From Hellea sp. (GTDB lineage: Bacteria; Pseudomonadota; Alphaproteobacteria; Caulobacterales; Maricaulaceae): 56,615 nucleotides of DNA. Positions 25,483 to 34,060 of this stretch are shown here, piece by piece. Both the position numbers and the translations under genes were made by a program. Position 1 is the stretch's first letter. Each line of letters begins with the position of its first letter. A model generated the notes under the pieces. The model was given only the letters and a program-made list of their open reading frames with translations. It was not told the origin of the DNA and did no database searches. The DNA is taken from NCBI GenBank assembly GCA_014238285.1, contig JABABK010000002.1, positions 1 to 56,615 of the forward strand, in the 5' to 3' direction.

Positions 25483-26298
25483 ATGATGAAATTTATTTTG
25501 AAAACCGTGATCGTTCTTATAGCCATTTATTTGGCTATACTGATCACGGTTTTTTTCATGCAGCGTAAGGCGATGTATTTTCCCTCGCCTCTATATCTAA
25601 CACCTGAAGCGACGAGTCTTGATGGTGTCGAGGAAGTTTTGGTTGAAACATCCGCTGGTTATCACGTGACGGCATGGTGGCATGCATCTGAAAACGATGA
25701 AGCTGTCGTCATCTTTTTTCATGGCAATGGCTCCTCGGTTTATGACGGGCGGTTTATTTACGAGCATTTGATTGAGCGAGGTTTTGGAGTTCTTGGTGCG
25801 ACCTATCCTGGATATCCGGGCGCGAGCGGCAAACCGAGTGAAGACGGCTTGATATCTGCGGCTGAAGCTCAATATGATTTTCTAATTTCTCAAGGCGTCG
25901 ATCCTAAGTCAATATACCTGTACGGGACGTCCTTAGGCGCGGGTGTTGCGACTCAGCTTGCAGCCAGACGGCAAGTTGGAAAAGTAGTTTTAGAAGCGCC
26001 GTTTTATTCCATGACAGATATGGCAAAAATTAGCATGCCATGGTTCGCTTTCAGGCCTCTCATTAAGGACCGATATGAAAGTTTTCGAGCGATCCAAGAT
26101 ATTGATGTGCCTGTTTTATGGGTTCACGGTACTCATGACCGCGTCATTTCAATAGGGGAGGGGCAACGCCTTTATGATAGCTATGATGGCCCCAAGGAAA
26201 AAATGATTATTAAAGGCGGACATCATTCAAATCATTGGATATCAGGTGGTCGTGAGCGGATTACTACTTTTCTGGAGGCTCCGGTCGATCACCCATAA
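25483..26298 (+). CDS. Alpha/beta hydrolase, BEM46/ABHD13-like, membrane-anchored
   Basis: A 271-residue serine hydrolase with an N-terminal membrane helix (residues 5-25) followed by FMQRKAMYFPSP, typical of the BEM46/ABHD13 group. FFHGNGS forms the oxyanion region, LYGTSLGAGVA has the nucleophile Ser, and Asp in HGTHDRVIS and His in GGHHSNHW complete the triad. The substrate is unknown. A perfect terminator-like hairpin lies inside codons 7-25, just behind pntB. The 3' end overlaps the convergent soxR by 35 bases. Confidence 0.82.
   Translation: MMKFILKTVIVLIAIYLAILITVFFMQRKAMYFPSPLYLTPEATSLDGVEEVLVETSAGYHVTAWWHASENDEAVVIFFHGNGSSVYDGRFIYEHLIERGFGVLGATYPGYPGASGKPSEDGLISAAEAQYDFLISQGVDPKSIYLYGTSLGAGVATQLAARRQVGKVVLEAPFYSMTDMAKISMPWFAFRPLIKDRYESFRAIQDIDVPVLWVHGTHDRVISIGEGQRLYDSYDGPKEKMIIKGGHHSNHWISGGRERITTFLEAPVDHP
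25501..25556 (+). terminator. Terminator-like hairpin inside the hydrolase coding sequence
   Basis: AAAACCGTGATC (25501-25512) pairs perfectly with GATCACGGTTTT (25542-25553). Inside, TATAGCC (25518-25524) pairs with GGCTATA (25533-25539). Seven T (25550-25556) follow the stem. This has every property of a rho-independent terminator for the pnt operon, yet lies within the translated membrane helix of the next gene. Confidence 0.6.
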
Positions 26299-26716
26299 GG
26301 TATCTGGGGCCGCTGCCTTTGATGGCAGCTTTATCCTCTGAATTATATAATTGGCAGACATCAAGCGATAGACAACCGCACCCGATACAGCCTGTTAATT
26401 TGTTACGTAGCTGAGTTAGACCCTCAATGCGGGCATCGATATCGCGCTGGAAGGACTGACTGATCTTTTCCCAGTCTTTCTTATTAGGCGTTCGGCTATT
26501 TGGGAGCTTGCCGAGCTGGGCCGCTATTTCCTTCAAAGTGAATCCGAGTTTTTGCGCAATGATTATAAAAGAGATACGGCGAATGTCCGCAGCGCGAAAA
26601 ACTCTCTGCCCACCAGAATTTCGCTCCGATGTGATTAGGCCTTTGTCTTCATAAAAACGAATGGCCGAAACCGCAACGCCTGTACGCTGCGCAACTTTTC
26701 CTATCATAAATCCCAT
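26264..26716 (-). CDS. soxR: Redox-sensitive transcriptional activator SoxR
   Basis: A 150-residue MerR-family regulator. The N-terminal winged HTH (IGKVAQRTGVAVSAIRFYEDKGLI) is followed by a dimerisation helix and the [2Fe-2S] ligands CIGCGCLSLDVC, the hallmark of SoxR. Oxidation of the cluster by redox-cycling compounds turns on target promoters with 19-base spacers. AAGGAAG precedes the ATG at 26716. The facing promoter at 26752 carries a SoxR box. The 3' end overlaps the hydrolase gene. Confidence 0.95.
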   Translation of the reverse strand: MGFMIGKVAQRTGVAVSAIRFYEDKGLITSERNSGGQRVFRAADIRRISFIIIAQKLGFTLKEIAAQLGKLPNSRTPNKKDWEKISQSFQRDIDARIEGLTQLRNKLTGCIGCGCLSLDVCQLYNSEDKAAIKGSGPRYLMGDRPEPPEK

Positions 26717-26751
26717 ATAGCTTCCTTTGCGTAATTTTCTTAAAAAAACGC

Positions 26752-26782
26752 TTGACCTCAAGTTAAGTTGAGGTCGTAGCGT
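26752..26782 (+). promoter_or_regulatory. SoxR-regulated promoter of the VOC gene
   Basis: A -35 TTGACC (26752-26757) and a -10-like TAGCGT (26777-26782) are 19 bases apart, the overlong spacing MerR-type activators correct. The palindrome CCTCAAGTTAAGTTGAGG (26756-26773) differs at one position from the E. coli soxS operator as I recall it. Confidence 0.85.
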
Positions 26783-26815
26783 GTTTTTCGATGATAAGCA
26801 ATTAGGAGAGCAATC

Positions 26816-27274
26816 ATGACACATTCAGTTCTAGAACATGTCAATATAACCGTCCGTGATGCGAAAAAAACAGCTCAGCAATTATGTGATTTATTTGGCT
26901 GGAAAATACGCTGGCATGGTCCAAGCCTAGCGGGCGGTACAACCTATCATGTGGGTGAGGAAAACAGCTATCTGGCGATTTATACTAAAGGGACGCCTAA
27001 AGCACCTTGCGGTCCTAGTAATGAAATGGTTCGGGGGCTCAACCATGTGGGCATAGTTGTCGACGATTTAGATGTGACCGAGAGCCGGGTCATAGAAATG
27101 GGATTTACGACAACAAGCCACGGCGTTTACGAACCAGGTCGTCGATTCTACTTTGAAGATCAAGACGAGATTGAGTTTGAAATTGTATCCTATGCTAAAC
27201 CAAAGTCACCGCCATCTGACGGTTTTAAGAAAGTCATGGCCGAAATGGCGATGGCAGGCATTGCTCGGAAATAG
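26816..27274 (+). CDS. VOC (glyoxalase/dioxygenase) family protein, SoxR-controlled
   Basis: A 152-residue vicinal-oxygen-chelate protein with the two beta-alpha-beta-beta-beta modules: LEHVNITVRDAKKTAQQLCDLFGW, then LNHVGIVVDDLDVTESRV and the closing YFEDQDEIEFEIVSY with the metal-ligand Glu. His in EHVN and His in NHVG are the other likely ligands. Members include glyoxalases, antibiotic-resistance proteins and ring-cleavage dioxygenases. AGGAGAG lies before the ATG. The SoxR promoter suggests a role in handling redox-active compounds or their products. Confidence 0.85.
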   Translation: MTHSVLEHVNITVRDAKKTAQQLCDLFGWKIRWHGPSLAGGTTYHVGEENSYLAIYTKGTPKAPCGPSNEMVRGLNHVGIVVDDLDVTESRVIEMGFTTTSHGVYEPGRRFYFEDQDEIEFEIVSYAKPKSPPSDGFKKVMAEMAMAGIARK

Positions 27275-27277
27275 GCT

Positions 27278-27356
27278 CATCCGCTTACTCTGGACTTGAT
27301 CCAGAGTCTTGTTCAATCGCCCCATAGATACTGGCGGGCGCCAGTATGAGCGGATG
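27278..27356. repeat. Cloverleaf-like intergenic repeat
   Basis: An outer stem CATCCGCT/AGCGGATG (27278-27285, 27349-27356) encloses two hairpins: ACTCTGGA/TCCAGAGT (27287-27294, 27300-27307) and ATACTGGCG/CGCCAGTAT (27328-27336, 27339-27347). The TCTGGACTTGATCCAGA core matches dispersed intergenic repeats I recall from Rickettsiales and Sphingomonadales. It lies between converging genes and may also act as a transcription stop. Confidence 0.7.
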
Positions 27357-27368
27357 TGTTTTAGTGTA

Positions 27369-27701
27369 CTATTTTGCACACTTAACGCAAAGCGGCGTAG
27401 CAGGATCAAGCTCTATGCGTTTCGCGCCGATAAGTTCATCACACGTGACGCAATACCCGTAATCACCACTGACCAGCCGCTCTAGGGCGGCTGTTATGCG
27501 TATGATTTGTTTACGCCGGGCTTGTTCTTGGGCCATGTCCATGGCCTGCACTTGAAGACTGTCCATACGGGAGAGCCTACCGACGCTTTGCTGATCAAGG
27601 CTAACGGGTTTTCGGTTGTCTGCGGCTTGACTGTTCAAAGCTTCGTGCTCATCGCGTAGCGCAATCAATCGTTTCCTAACCTCTTCTTCATCTAAATTCA
27701 T
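27369..27701 (-). CDS. DksA/TraR-type C4 zinc-finger protein
   Basis: A 110-residue protein with an N-terminal coiled coil and a C-terminal C4 zinc finger, CVTC-x(17-18)-CVKC. The PVSLDQQSVGRLSRMDSLQ stretch forms the coiled-coil tip, as in the short DksA/TraR group of alphaproteobacteria. Such proteins enter the RNA polymerase secondary channel and modify promoter response, sometimes with ppGpp. The finger GYCVTCDELIGAKRIELDPATPLCVKC is intact. It lies divergent from the ABC exporter genes. Confidence 0.87.
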   Translation of the reverse strand: MNLDEEEVRKRLIALRDEHEALNSQAADNRKPVSLDQQSVGRLSRMDSLQVQAMDMAQEQARRKQIIRITAALERLVSGDYGYCVTCDELIGAKRIELDPATPLCVKCAK

Positions 27702-27767
27702 AAGAATATCCTAGCAACTTCCAGCCTAAGTGTGCAAACACTCCGTGAAACATAAGAATTATAAAAC

Positions 27768-28715
27768 ATGACACAAATACCTCTATCCATTTCCAATATA
27801 TCAAAGGCCTTTGCCGGAAAGACGGCGGTCGATGACGTCTCTTTTGATGTGAAACCCGGAGAAATCATTGGGTTTTTAGGCCCAAACGGCGCCGGGAAAA
27901 CGACCACCATTCGTATGGCCCTTGGCTTGATTAAGCCGGATAGTGGCTCAGTGTCCTTATTCGGGCAGGCACCTAGCGCTCATGCATTTGGTAGAGTCGC
28001 ATTCTTGCCTGAAGAACGAGGTCTTTATAAGAAACAAACTGCGCGAGAATCGATAGCTCATATGGCGCGACTTAACGGCATTAAAGCCAAAGTAGCATTT
28101 CCGTTGGCAGATAGATTACTTGACAAATACGGTCTGAGCGAAGCCAAGCGTAAAAAGAACAAAGATATGTCCAAAGGCATGGCGCAGAAAGTTCAACTTT
28201 TAGCGGCTATCGCCCATGATCCGGAATTTTATATTTTGGATGAACCATTTTCCGGCCTTGATCCTGTTAATCAACAAGTGCTTGAAAACATGGTGCGGGA
28301 AATTGCTGACCGAGGCCGGACGATTATCTTTTCAACGCATGTGATGGAGCATGCAGAACGTCTTTGTGACCGTATTATTTTGATGTCGGGCGGCCGTAAG
28401 GTTTTTGATGGCACGACAGAAGAGGCTTTGGAAGAAGCGCCGCGCCGCCTTGTTATTGGTTCCGAAGATAACCGTCTCAAAGATGAAATTAGTGCCTTTG
28501 CAGAGACGATTGAAGCTCGGGAAGACGGCGCGTTGACCGTATTTCTAAAACCAAAAGCGGAATCGCATGCTATTCTTGAAAAATGTGTGTCCAAGAAGAT
28601 TAAGCTGACACGATTTGACCCGAAAAGCCCTAGCTTACACGAAGCCTTTGTAGCCCTTGTTGGACGCGATGAGGCTGCTAAAATGTCGGCAGATGTATAT
28701 GGGGAAGATTCATAA
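27768..28715 (+). CDS. ABC transporter ATP-binding protein (NatA-type)
   Basis: A 315-residue ABC ATPase. Walker A is GPNGAGKTT, the signature is MSKGMAQKVQL, and Walker B with D-loop is YILDEPFSGLDP; the switch His is in FSTHVMEHAE. The extra C-terminal domain (about residues 220-300) fits the DUF4162 module of NatA-type exporters. The stop codon shares one base with the start of the permease gene, so they are translated as a pair. The exported substrate is not known; Na+ or small drugs are the family precedents. Confidence 0.92.
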   Translation: MTQIPLSISNISKAFAGKTAVDDVSFDVKPGEIIGFLGPNGAGKTTTIRMALGLIKPDSGSVSLFGQAPSAHAFGRVAFLPEERGLYKKQTARESIAHMARLNGIKAKVAFPLADRLLDKYGLSEAKRKKNKDMSKGMAQKVQLLAAIAHDPEFYILDEPFSGLDPVNQQVLENMVREIADRGRTIIFSTHVMEHAERLCDRIILMSGGRKVFDGTTEEALEEAPRRLVIGSEDNRLKDEISAFAETIEAREDGALTVFLKPKAESHAILEKCVSKKIKLTRFDPKSPSLHEAFVALVGRDEAAKMSADVYGEDS

Positions 28716-30103
28716 TGTTGCCACAAATCAATTTACGCCGCGTCTATCTCATCGCCCGTCGGGATTTTCTGGGATATATAAAAACTTGGGGATTTTGGAT
28801 ATCGTTTTTAATGCCATTTATCTTCGGGGCTTTGGCAATTATTGCGTCACAATTCGATTTAGACATGGACCCGGTCCGTTATGAAACAATTCTGGACGAT
28901 ACGGGTGTTCATGCTCAGGCCATTATAGACAATGAAAACGAATTATGGCGTGATATTACTGATGCTATTCAAAACATACCGGTTGTTGGAAATAGTAAGG
29001 CTAGTAAGGAAGCTGTTCAGCCTAAAACTATATTTGTAGAGCCACCTTCTAATGACATTGAGGCTTTAAAATCCTATGTTAAAGGCGAAAAATTAATAAC
29101 AATTGGCGAAGCGCAGGTTCGGCTTAATAGCGCAACCCATATTTATGAAGGGCCGGACGGCATTGAGGTTGATTATTGGTCCACCAATATAAGCAATCAA
29201 TATGCAAAGGGAGCGGTGTCAAATTATTTCAAAAAACAAGCTGAAAATGATTACTTGGCATCTGGTGGTTTAAATTCCGACGGCTATGCAGACGCAAAGG
29301 CAAATGCACCCGTCGTTAAAGCTTTTGACCCATCAAAAGTTGATACGGGCAATCAATCGGGCCAAGCGATAACTGACATAGACCGAATTCCCTATGGTGT
29401 TGCAGCATTTGCGAGCCTCTTGCTGTGGCTGACTATTTTTTCTGGAGCCTACATGCTTCTCACGTCAATGCTTGAAGAGAAGCTTAATAAGCTATTGGAA
29501 ATGATGCTTGCCACTACGCGTCTTTCGGAAATAATGCTAGGGAAGCTCTTGGGCATCGCAGTTCTTACAATCACGGCGATGCTGCCATATCTTTTAATTG
29601 GATTAGCGGCTGCTATTATGGCGGCGCTCATGGGACCTCCAGAAATGGTGGCAGCGTTAGCCAATGCTATTACGCTGAAACTATTGATCTTCTTCCCCAT
29701 ATTTCTCGTATTGGGTTACGTATTTTATGGTGCTTTGTTTATCGCAATGGGGGCCATGGCTGAATCAATGCAAGACGCACAAACAATTACAACGCCTATC
29801 GTGCTGGTATTGACTATGTGCGTAATGGTCGTGCCTATTGGTTTTAAGTCGCCAGATTCTCCATTGATTGCTTTTGCTAGTTGGTTTCCTCTTAGCGCGC
29901 CATTTGCCGCGATTATTCGCTTGCCGCTTGATCCGCCTTGGTGGGAATTGGCACTTTCAGCTTCTTTCTTGTTAGTGATGTCTGTTGGCGTAATCTGGCT
30001 GGCGGGTCGTATCTTCCAATATGGCGTTCTATCTGGCTCCGGCGTCAAAGGCATTACCAACTGGATAGGTCGCGTGATTTTTCGCCGCAAGGCCCGAGGA
30101 TAA
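28715..30103 (+). CDS. ABC transporter permease (NatB/ABC-2 type)
   Basis: A 462-residue ABC-2-type permease. One N-terminal helix (about 22-45) is followed by a large extracytoplasmic domain (50-220) and five C-terminal helices (about 228-435). The EEKLNKLLEMMLATTRLSEIMLGKLLGI segment is the cytoplasmic coupling region that contacts the ATPase. It overlaps the ATPase gene by one base. The architecture matches NatB, the Na+ exporter permease, but other substrates are possible. Confidence 0.9.
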   Translation: MLPQINLRRVYLIARRDFLGYIKTWGFWISFLMPFIFGALAIIASQFDLDMDPVRYETILDDTGVHAQAIIDNENELWRDITDAIQNIPVVGNSKASKEAVQPKTIFVEPPSNDIEALKSYVKGEKLITIGEAQVRLNSATHIYEGPDGIEVDYWSTNISNQYAKGAVSNYFKKQAENDYLASGGLNSDGYADAKANAPVVKAFDPSKVDTGNQSGQAITDIDRIPYGVAAFASLLLWLTIFSGAYMLLTSMLEEKLNKLLEMMLATTRLSEIMLGKLLGIAVLTITAMLPYLLIGLAAAIMAALMGPPEMVAALANAITLKLLIFFPIFLVLGYVFYGALFIAMGAMAESMQDAQTITTPIVLVLTMCVMVVPIGFKSPDSPLIAFASWFPLSAPFAAIIRLPLDPPWWELALSASFLLVMSVGVIWLAGRIFQYGVLSGSGVKGITNWIGRVIFRRKARG

Positions 30104-30155
30104 AAAGAGGGTAAGACGAGGGTGACGCGAAGGATTCTTCAGACTATAGTGAGTT

Positions 30156-30830
30156 ATGGATAACCCATCTGAAAACCCATCCGATATTGCGCGGCAAGCG
30201 ATATTAGGCGCTATGTTGACTCATGTGCCGTTTGAGGGCTGGACGAAACTATCTTTGTCTAAGGCGGTAAAAGACACTGATTTGCCCAAGGGTGCGGATG
30301 AGTTATATTTCCCGGGCGGCCCTCTTGAAGTGCTTGAGTTTTGGGCCACGTCCCATGATGAAACTGCGCGTGTTAAGATCGCGACTAAAGGCCTTCATAA
30401 TATGCGTATACGGGACAAGGTCACTGAATCTGTTTGGGCTTGGCTGCAGGAATTAGGCGGTCACGAGCAGTCTTCCAGACGGGCTATTTCAAGGCTCGCA
30501 TTACCCGACGCAGTGGGTCAGGGACCAAAACAGCTTTGGAACAGCGCAGATATGATCTGGCGCGCCATTGGCGATACTAGCACTGACGTGAACTTTTATT
30601 CCAAGCGAACAATATTATCTGGCGTATTGGGTTCTAGCGCGATGGCATGGCTGTCCGATGATACGGATGATAAATCCAAAGCCCGCGCCTTTTTAGAGGC
30701 CCGGATCGAAAATGTTATGCAGTTTGAAAAGGCGAAGTTTTCGCTGCGTAAACGCCGTGAAAACTGGCCTGATCCAGCAGAACTCATGGGCCGTCTCAGA
30801 TATGGTCGCAGACGACGGCGTTCGCGTTAA
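30156..30830 (+). CDS. COQ9 family ubiquinone biosynthesis protein
   Basis: A 224-residue protein of the COQ9 family, helical lipid-binding proteins with a TetR-like fold that support the Coq7-type hydroxylation in ubiquinone synthesis. HVPFEGWTKLSLSKA near the start and the PKQLWNSADMIWRAIGDTSTDVNFYSKRTILSGV segment are the recognisable parts, the latter next to the lipid-access helix. It ends with an Arg-rich tail (RRRRRSR). No other ubi genes adjoin. A weak Shine-Dalgarno precedes the ATG. Confidence 0.9.
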   Translation: MDNPSENPSDIARQAILGAMLTHVPFEGWTKLSLSKAVKDTDLPKGADELYFPGGPLEVLEFWATSHDETARVKIATKGLHNMRIRDKVTESVWAWLQELGGHEQSSRRAISRLALPDAVGQGPKQLWNSADMIWRAIGDTSTDVNFYSKRTILSGVLGSSAMAWLSDDTDDKSKARAFLEARIENVMQFEKAKFSLRKRRENWPDPAELMGRLRYGRRRRRSR

Positions 30831-30860
30831 TTGAATGCAGTATCATATTTAAAATACAAC

Positions 30861-31295
30861 TTAGATGAATTCCTTGATGTATAGGTCGAAAAACTTTTCA
30901 AATTTCTTTTGATCTCTTCTAGTACACCCGCCTCCATGCCCTGTATCTCCAGACTGCATAGATAGAGTTTGTCCTGATTCAATATTGGGCAAAATAATTC
31001 CAATGCCTGCTTTATTACCTTTATCGGTAGTTATGTTTATCCAACCTTCTGGCGTCGTATCTCCAAGCCCGCAAAATTTAATGCTGCTGAAAAGATCAAG
31101 TGCTTCTTTGTCTAAAGGTACAGTTTGCTTAGATGAGTTGAGACCATGTATTACAATCACAAGCTCCCCAGATTTATCGTAGTTCAGCTTATATTGTGCA
31201 CGATTAATGTCAGAATCATAAAGGAATACGTAGAGTCCGATAAAACCTAAGGCTATAAGTAATCCTGAAGTTAACATTGTTTTTTTATTCGGCAT
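30861..31295 (-). CDS. Hypothetical membrane-anchored protein, AT-rich gene
   Basis: A 144-residue protein with one N-terminal helix (about residues 8-26) and a beta-prone extracytoplasmic part. FCGLGDTTPEGWINI and HGGGCTRRDQKKFEKFF carry the two Cys, which could form a disulfide. The gene is more AT-rich than its neighbours, and its start has no good Shine-Dalgarno. It separates the COQ9 gene from purK. I do not recognise the family; local acquisition is possible. Confidence 0.5.
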   Translation of the reverse strand: MPNKKTMLTSGLLIALGFIGLYVFLYDSDINRAQYKLNYDKSGELVIVIHGLNSSKQTVPLDKEALDLFSSIKFCGLGDTTPEGWINITTDKGNKAGIGIILPNIESGQTLSMQSGDTGHGGGCTRRDQKKFEKFFDLYIKEFI

Positions 31296-31336
31296 ATAAG
31301 CGCCCTATGATGCAACTGATGTTACGGCAAACAATA

Positions 31337-31364
31337 AGAGCATTTCGCGGTTTGCGGAAGCTCT
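31337..31364. repeat. Imperfect copy of the AGAGC-type palindrome at the purK end
   Basis: AGAGC (31337-31341) pairs with GCTCT (31360-31364), and TTTCGC (31343-31348) with GCGGAA (31354-31359). There is one bulged A and one wobble pair, with loop GGTTT. It has the same outer arms and GGTT loop as the element at 7835, and touches the purK stop codon. Confidence 0.5.
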
Positions 31365-32439
31365 AACTAACCCGGCGATTAATGTGACCCATTTTGCGGC
31401 CCTTGCGAATGTCTGACTTGCCGTAGAAGTGAATTTTAACATTCGGATCTTTGGCAAGGCTTAGCCAGTCCTGAACGTCATCCCCAAGTAGGTTGATCAT
31501 TTCAGTTCGATAAAGTGGTTGCGTCGAGCCTAAAGGCCAGCCTGTGATGGCCCGGATATGAAGCTCAAACTGATCCGTACAGCCCGCATCCATAGTCCAG
31601 TGGCCTGAATTGTGAACGCGCGGGGCAATCTCATTAACGATGATAGAGCCGTCTGCGAGTTGGAAAAATTCAACCGCCATGACGCCGACATAATCCAGCG
31701 CCTGCAGAATTTTAATGGTATAGGCTTGTGCTTGGCCATCATCACTATGGGTCGGACAGGTGCTCTTATGTAGGATATGATTGCGGTGCTCATTCTCGAT
31801 CAATGGGTAGGCGGCTATGTCCCCGACGCTATTGCGGGCGGCGACAACAGAAACTTCGCGGGCAAAAGGAATGAACTTTTCGGCAATGCAAGGAACACTC
31901 CCGAGGTCTTTAAAGGCGGCCATTGCGGCGTCATCAGTCTCTACGATTTGTTGGCCCTTACCATCATAGCCCATGCGTCTTGTTTTAATGACAATCTTAT
32001 CACCGAGGATGTTCAAGGCACGTTTAGCATCAAATTCGTTGTCAACGGTATGATTCGGCGCGACAGGGACACCGGCCTTGTTGGCGATGAAGTCTTTTTC
32101 GGTCATTCGGTCTTGGGCGGTTTCAAGCGCTATCTTTGGCGGAAAAACGGGGCATAAAGCAACAGCGGCTTCAGCGGTGGCTGATGGGACATTTTCAAAT
32201 TCATAAGTCATGACATCCACACTTTGCGCGAATTTCTGGATCGCAGCGATGTCATCATAAGCACCGACAATGATTTTAGCGGCAACTTGAGCCGCCGGGC
32301 AATTGGCGCTGGGATTATATATATATGTGATAAAACCTAAGCGGGCTGCGGCAAGAGCAAGCATACGGCCTAGTTGACCCCCGCCTAAAATTCCAATGAT
32401 AGAGCCTGGGGCTAATATTGAAGTTTTGCTGTTATTCAT
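31363..32439 (-). CDS. purK: 5-(Carboxyamino)imidazole ribonucleotide synthase
   Basis: A 358-residue ATP-grasp enzyme that carboxylates AIR with bicarbonate and ATP to N5-CAIR in purine synthesis. [22 protein letters not shown] is the N-terminal nucleotide-fold motif, and [14 protein letters not shown] and [16 protein letters not shown] are ATP-grasp segments. [16 protein letters not shown] carries the metal-binding residues. It overlaps purE by 4 bases (ATGA), so PurE and PurK are made together, and its product goes straight to PurE. Confidence 0.96.
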   Translation of the reverse strand: MNNSKTSILAPGSIIGILGGGQLGRMLALAAARLGFITYIYNPSANCPAAQVAAKIIVGAYDDIAAIQKFAQSVDVMTYEFENVPSATAEAAVALCPVFPPKIALETAQDRMTEKDFIANKAGVPVAPNHTVDNEFDAKRALNILGDKIVIKTRRMGYDGKGQQIVETDDAAMAAFKDLGSVPCIAEKFIPFAREVSVVAARNSVGDIAAYPLIENEHRNHILHKSTCPTHSDDGQAQAYTIKILQALDYVGVMAVEFFQLADGSIIVNEIAPRVHNSGHWTMDAGCTDQFELHIRAITGWPLGSTQPLYRTEMINLLGDDVQDWLSLAKDPNVKIHFYGKSDIRKGRKMGHINRRVS

Positions 32440-32921
32440 GAGCCATCAGGGGAGCGTTTAACGGAGTCAGTTTGGCTTTGGCGCCAAGCTTCAAGCCTGC
32501 TGGAAACGGCGTCATCGGCTAAGCCTAAGATGGAAGCGGCGAGCAGTGCTGCATTTTTGGCGCCTGATTTACCGATGGCAAGAGTACCAACAGGCACGCC
32601 GCCAGGCATTTGGGCAATTGATAGAAGGCTATCCATGCCAGAGAGAGCTTGGCTTTCCACGGGAACGCCAAGAACAGGCAGGCTTGTCAAAGAGGCGACC
32701 ATACCAGGAAGGTGCGCCGCGCCGCCTGCGCCAGCAATGATAACTTTATAACCGTTATCCTTAGCAGACTTAGCGAAGTCATACATTCTGTCAGGCGTGC
32801 GGTGCGCTGAAACCACTTTTGCTTCATATTCGATGCCAAGCGCATCCAGAATATCGGCGGCATGTTCCATAGTCGGCCAATCCGAAGTTGACCCCATGAT
32901 AATTGCAATAGGTTTTGACAC
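32436..32921 (-). CDS. purE: N5-CAIR mutase
   Basis: A 161-residue class I PurE that moves the carboxyl group of N5-CAIR to carbon 4. [14 protein letters not shown] holds the phosphate-binding Ser and Asp, SAHRTPDRM the catalytic His, and [15 protein letters not shown] the core loop; [29 protein letters not shown] closes the active site. The GTG at 32921 ([11 protein letters not shown]) matches the usual family start and has GGGAAAG upstream; an in-frame ATG at 32945 is the alternative. Translationally coupled to purK. Confidence 0.95.
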   Translation of the reverse strand: MSKPIAIIMGSTSDWPTMEHAADILDALGIEYEAKVVSAHRTPDRMYDFAKSAKDNGYKVIIAGAGGAAHLPGMVASLTSLPVLGVPVESQALSGMDSLLSIAQMPGGVPVGTLAIGKSGAKNAALLAASILGLADDAVSSRLEAWRQSQTDSVKRSPDGS

Positions 32922-33077
32922 GATTTGCTTTCCCGTTGTTATCATCCTGAATAGAAATCATCAGGAAAGCGGTGCAATCTAAGCCTTACACGGCGCAGGT
33001 CAAACAAAAATAAGGCTAGTTTTGGAAAATGTTTCTTAACTGCCATCTGCTATAAAGTCTCAAAATTGGCGGGAAAA

Positions 33078-33719
33078 ATGCAAAATATGATGATTGATAC
33101 GGTGAATAAGGCCGACAAATGGGCAGCTATGAGTGTTAGCGAGCGAAGTAATGTCGAAGAGTTGAAGGCCGAAATCTCACGTCTCAAGGCCTATGTTAAA
33201 GATTTGGAACGGGCCGCTGACACAGATCCACTGATTCCGGTTTATAATCGACGCGCCTTTTTACGGGAGCTATCTCGAGCCCAATCCATTTTTGATCGTT
33301 ATAACATTATGACTAGCGTCTTATATTTTGACCTCAATGATTTTAAGGCTGTAAATGATCGGTATGGCCATGTGGTCGGGGATGATTTGTTGATCAGTAT
33401 TGGGCGGACACTTCAAAGCCATATTCGAGATTGTGATCTAGTTGCCCGGCTTGGGGGTGATGAATTTGGTGTGCTTTTATTTAAAACTGATGAAGTTTTA
33501 GGGCAGGATAAGGCTGAAAGTTTGGCAGATTTAATAAAAGAGGCGTCTGTAAAAACGCCAAGAGGTAATATTAGCGTGTCAACGTCATATGGCGTGGCTT
33601 TGGTCAAATCGGGTGTATCACCTGAAAGAATTCTAAGCGAAGCAGATGCTGACATGTACCGTAATAAACGTTCGGGTTCTTTTACAGGTACTCAGGCTAT
33701 GATGTCGGGCGTTAATTGA
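33078..33719 (+). CDS. Diguanylate cyclase (GGDEF domain)
   Basis: A 213-residue protein with an N-terminal coiled coil (about residues 22-48) and a GGDEF domain with an intact LGGDEFG active site, so c-di-GMP synthesis is expected. DTDPLIPVYNRRAF opens the domain, and DLNDFKAVNDRYGHVVGDDLL holds metal and substrate residues. I see no RxxD product-inhibition site five residues before the motif (RDCDLVARLGG has RDCD, which would fit it loosely). No sensor domain is present. The 3' end overlaps the opposing DUF465 gene by 28 bases. Confidence 0.88.
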   Translation: MQNMMIDTVNKADKWAAMSVSERSNVEELKAEISRLKAYVKDLERAADTDPLIPVYNRRAFLRELSRAQSIFDRYNIMTSVLYFDLNDFKAVNDRYGHVVGDDLLISIGRTLQSHIRDCDLVARLGGDEFGVLLFKTDEVLGQDKAESLADLIKEASVKTPRGNISVSTSYGVALVKSGVSPERILSEADADMYRNKRSGSFTGTQAMMSGVN

Positions 33720-33928
33720 TTTTCTAAAAAGACAATTTGGTCCTTTAAAGATAGCTTTATTTTTTTCATCCGTTGGATTTTTAAAACGTCGAGAACGCCC
33801 GTTTCCTCCATGGCTTTAATTTCAATGTCGATACGTCGATGTTCTTCTTTGAGGTTGATCAGTAATTCTCGCATGGCCTCCTCGTCGGAACCATTATCGA
33901 TCGAATCGTCATTAATGTCGTCGCTCAT
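33692..33928 (-). CDS. DUF465 (YdcH-like) family protein
   Basis: A 78-residue protein. Its second half (LKEEHRRIDIEIKAMEETG then LKIQRMKKIKLSLKDQIVFLENQLTPDIIA) is the DUF465/YdcH helical hairpin, with an acidic N-terminal extension. The function of the family is unknown. AAAGG precedes the ATG. It is divergent from a second, shorter DUF465 gene 132 bases away and overlaps the diguanylate cyclase gene end to end. Confidence 0.85.
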   Translation of the reverse strand: MSDDINDDSIDNGSDEEAMRELLINLKEEHRRIDIEIKAMEETGVLDVLKIQRMKKIKLSLKDQIVFLENQLTPDIIA

Positions 33929-34060
33929 GAATCGCCTTTATTTGGTTCCCTTTGATTTTACGAATAATTTACTGATATCGCAATGTAGCATTTTCAAAGG
34001 GGTGACTTAAAAAATATTTTATGCTATGAATCTTAAATACATCATAACTTGGAGGACGGA

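Noticed and set aside
26717-26824. Longer SoxR start at 26824
   Set aside because: That frame runs across the SoxR-box promoter and into the VOC gene start. AAGGAAG before 26716 gives the usual SoxR N-terminus.
27278-27356. The cloverleaf-like repeat as a tRNA gene
   Set aside because: It has only two inner hairpins and lacks the GTTCRANYC T-arm and an anticodon arm of the normal form.
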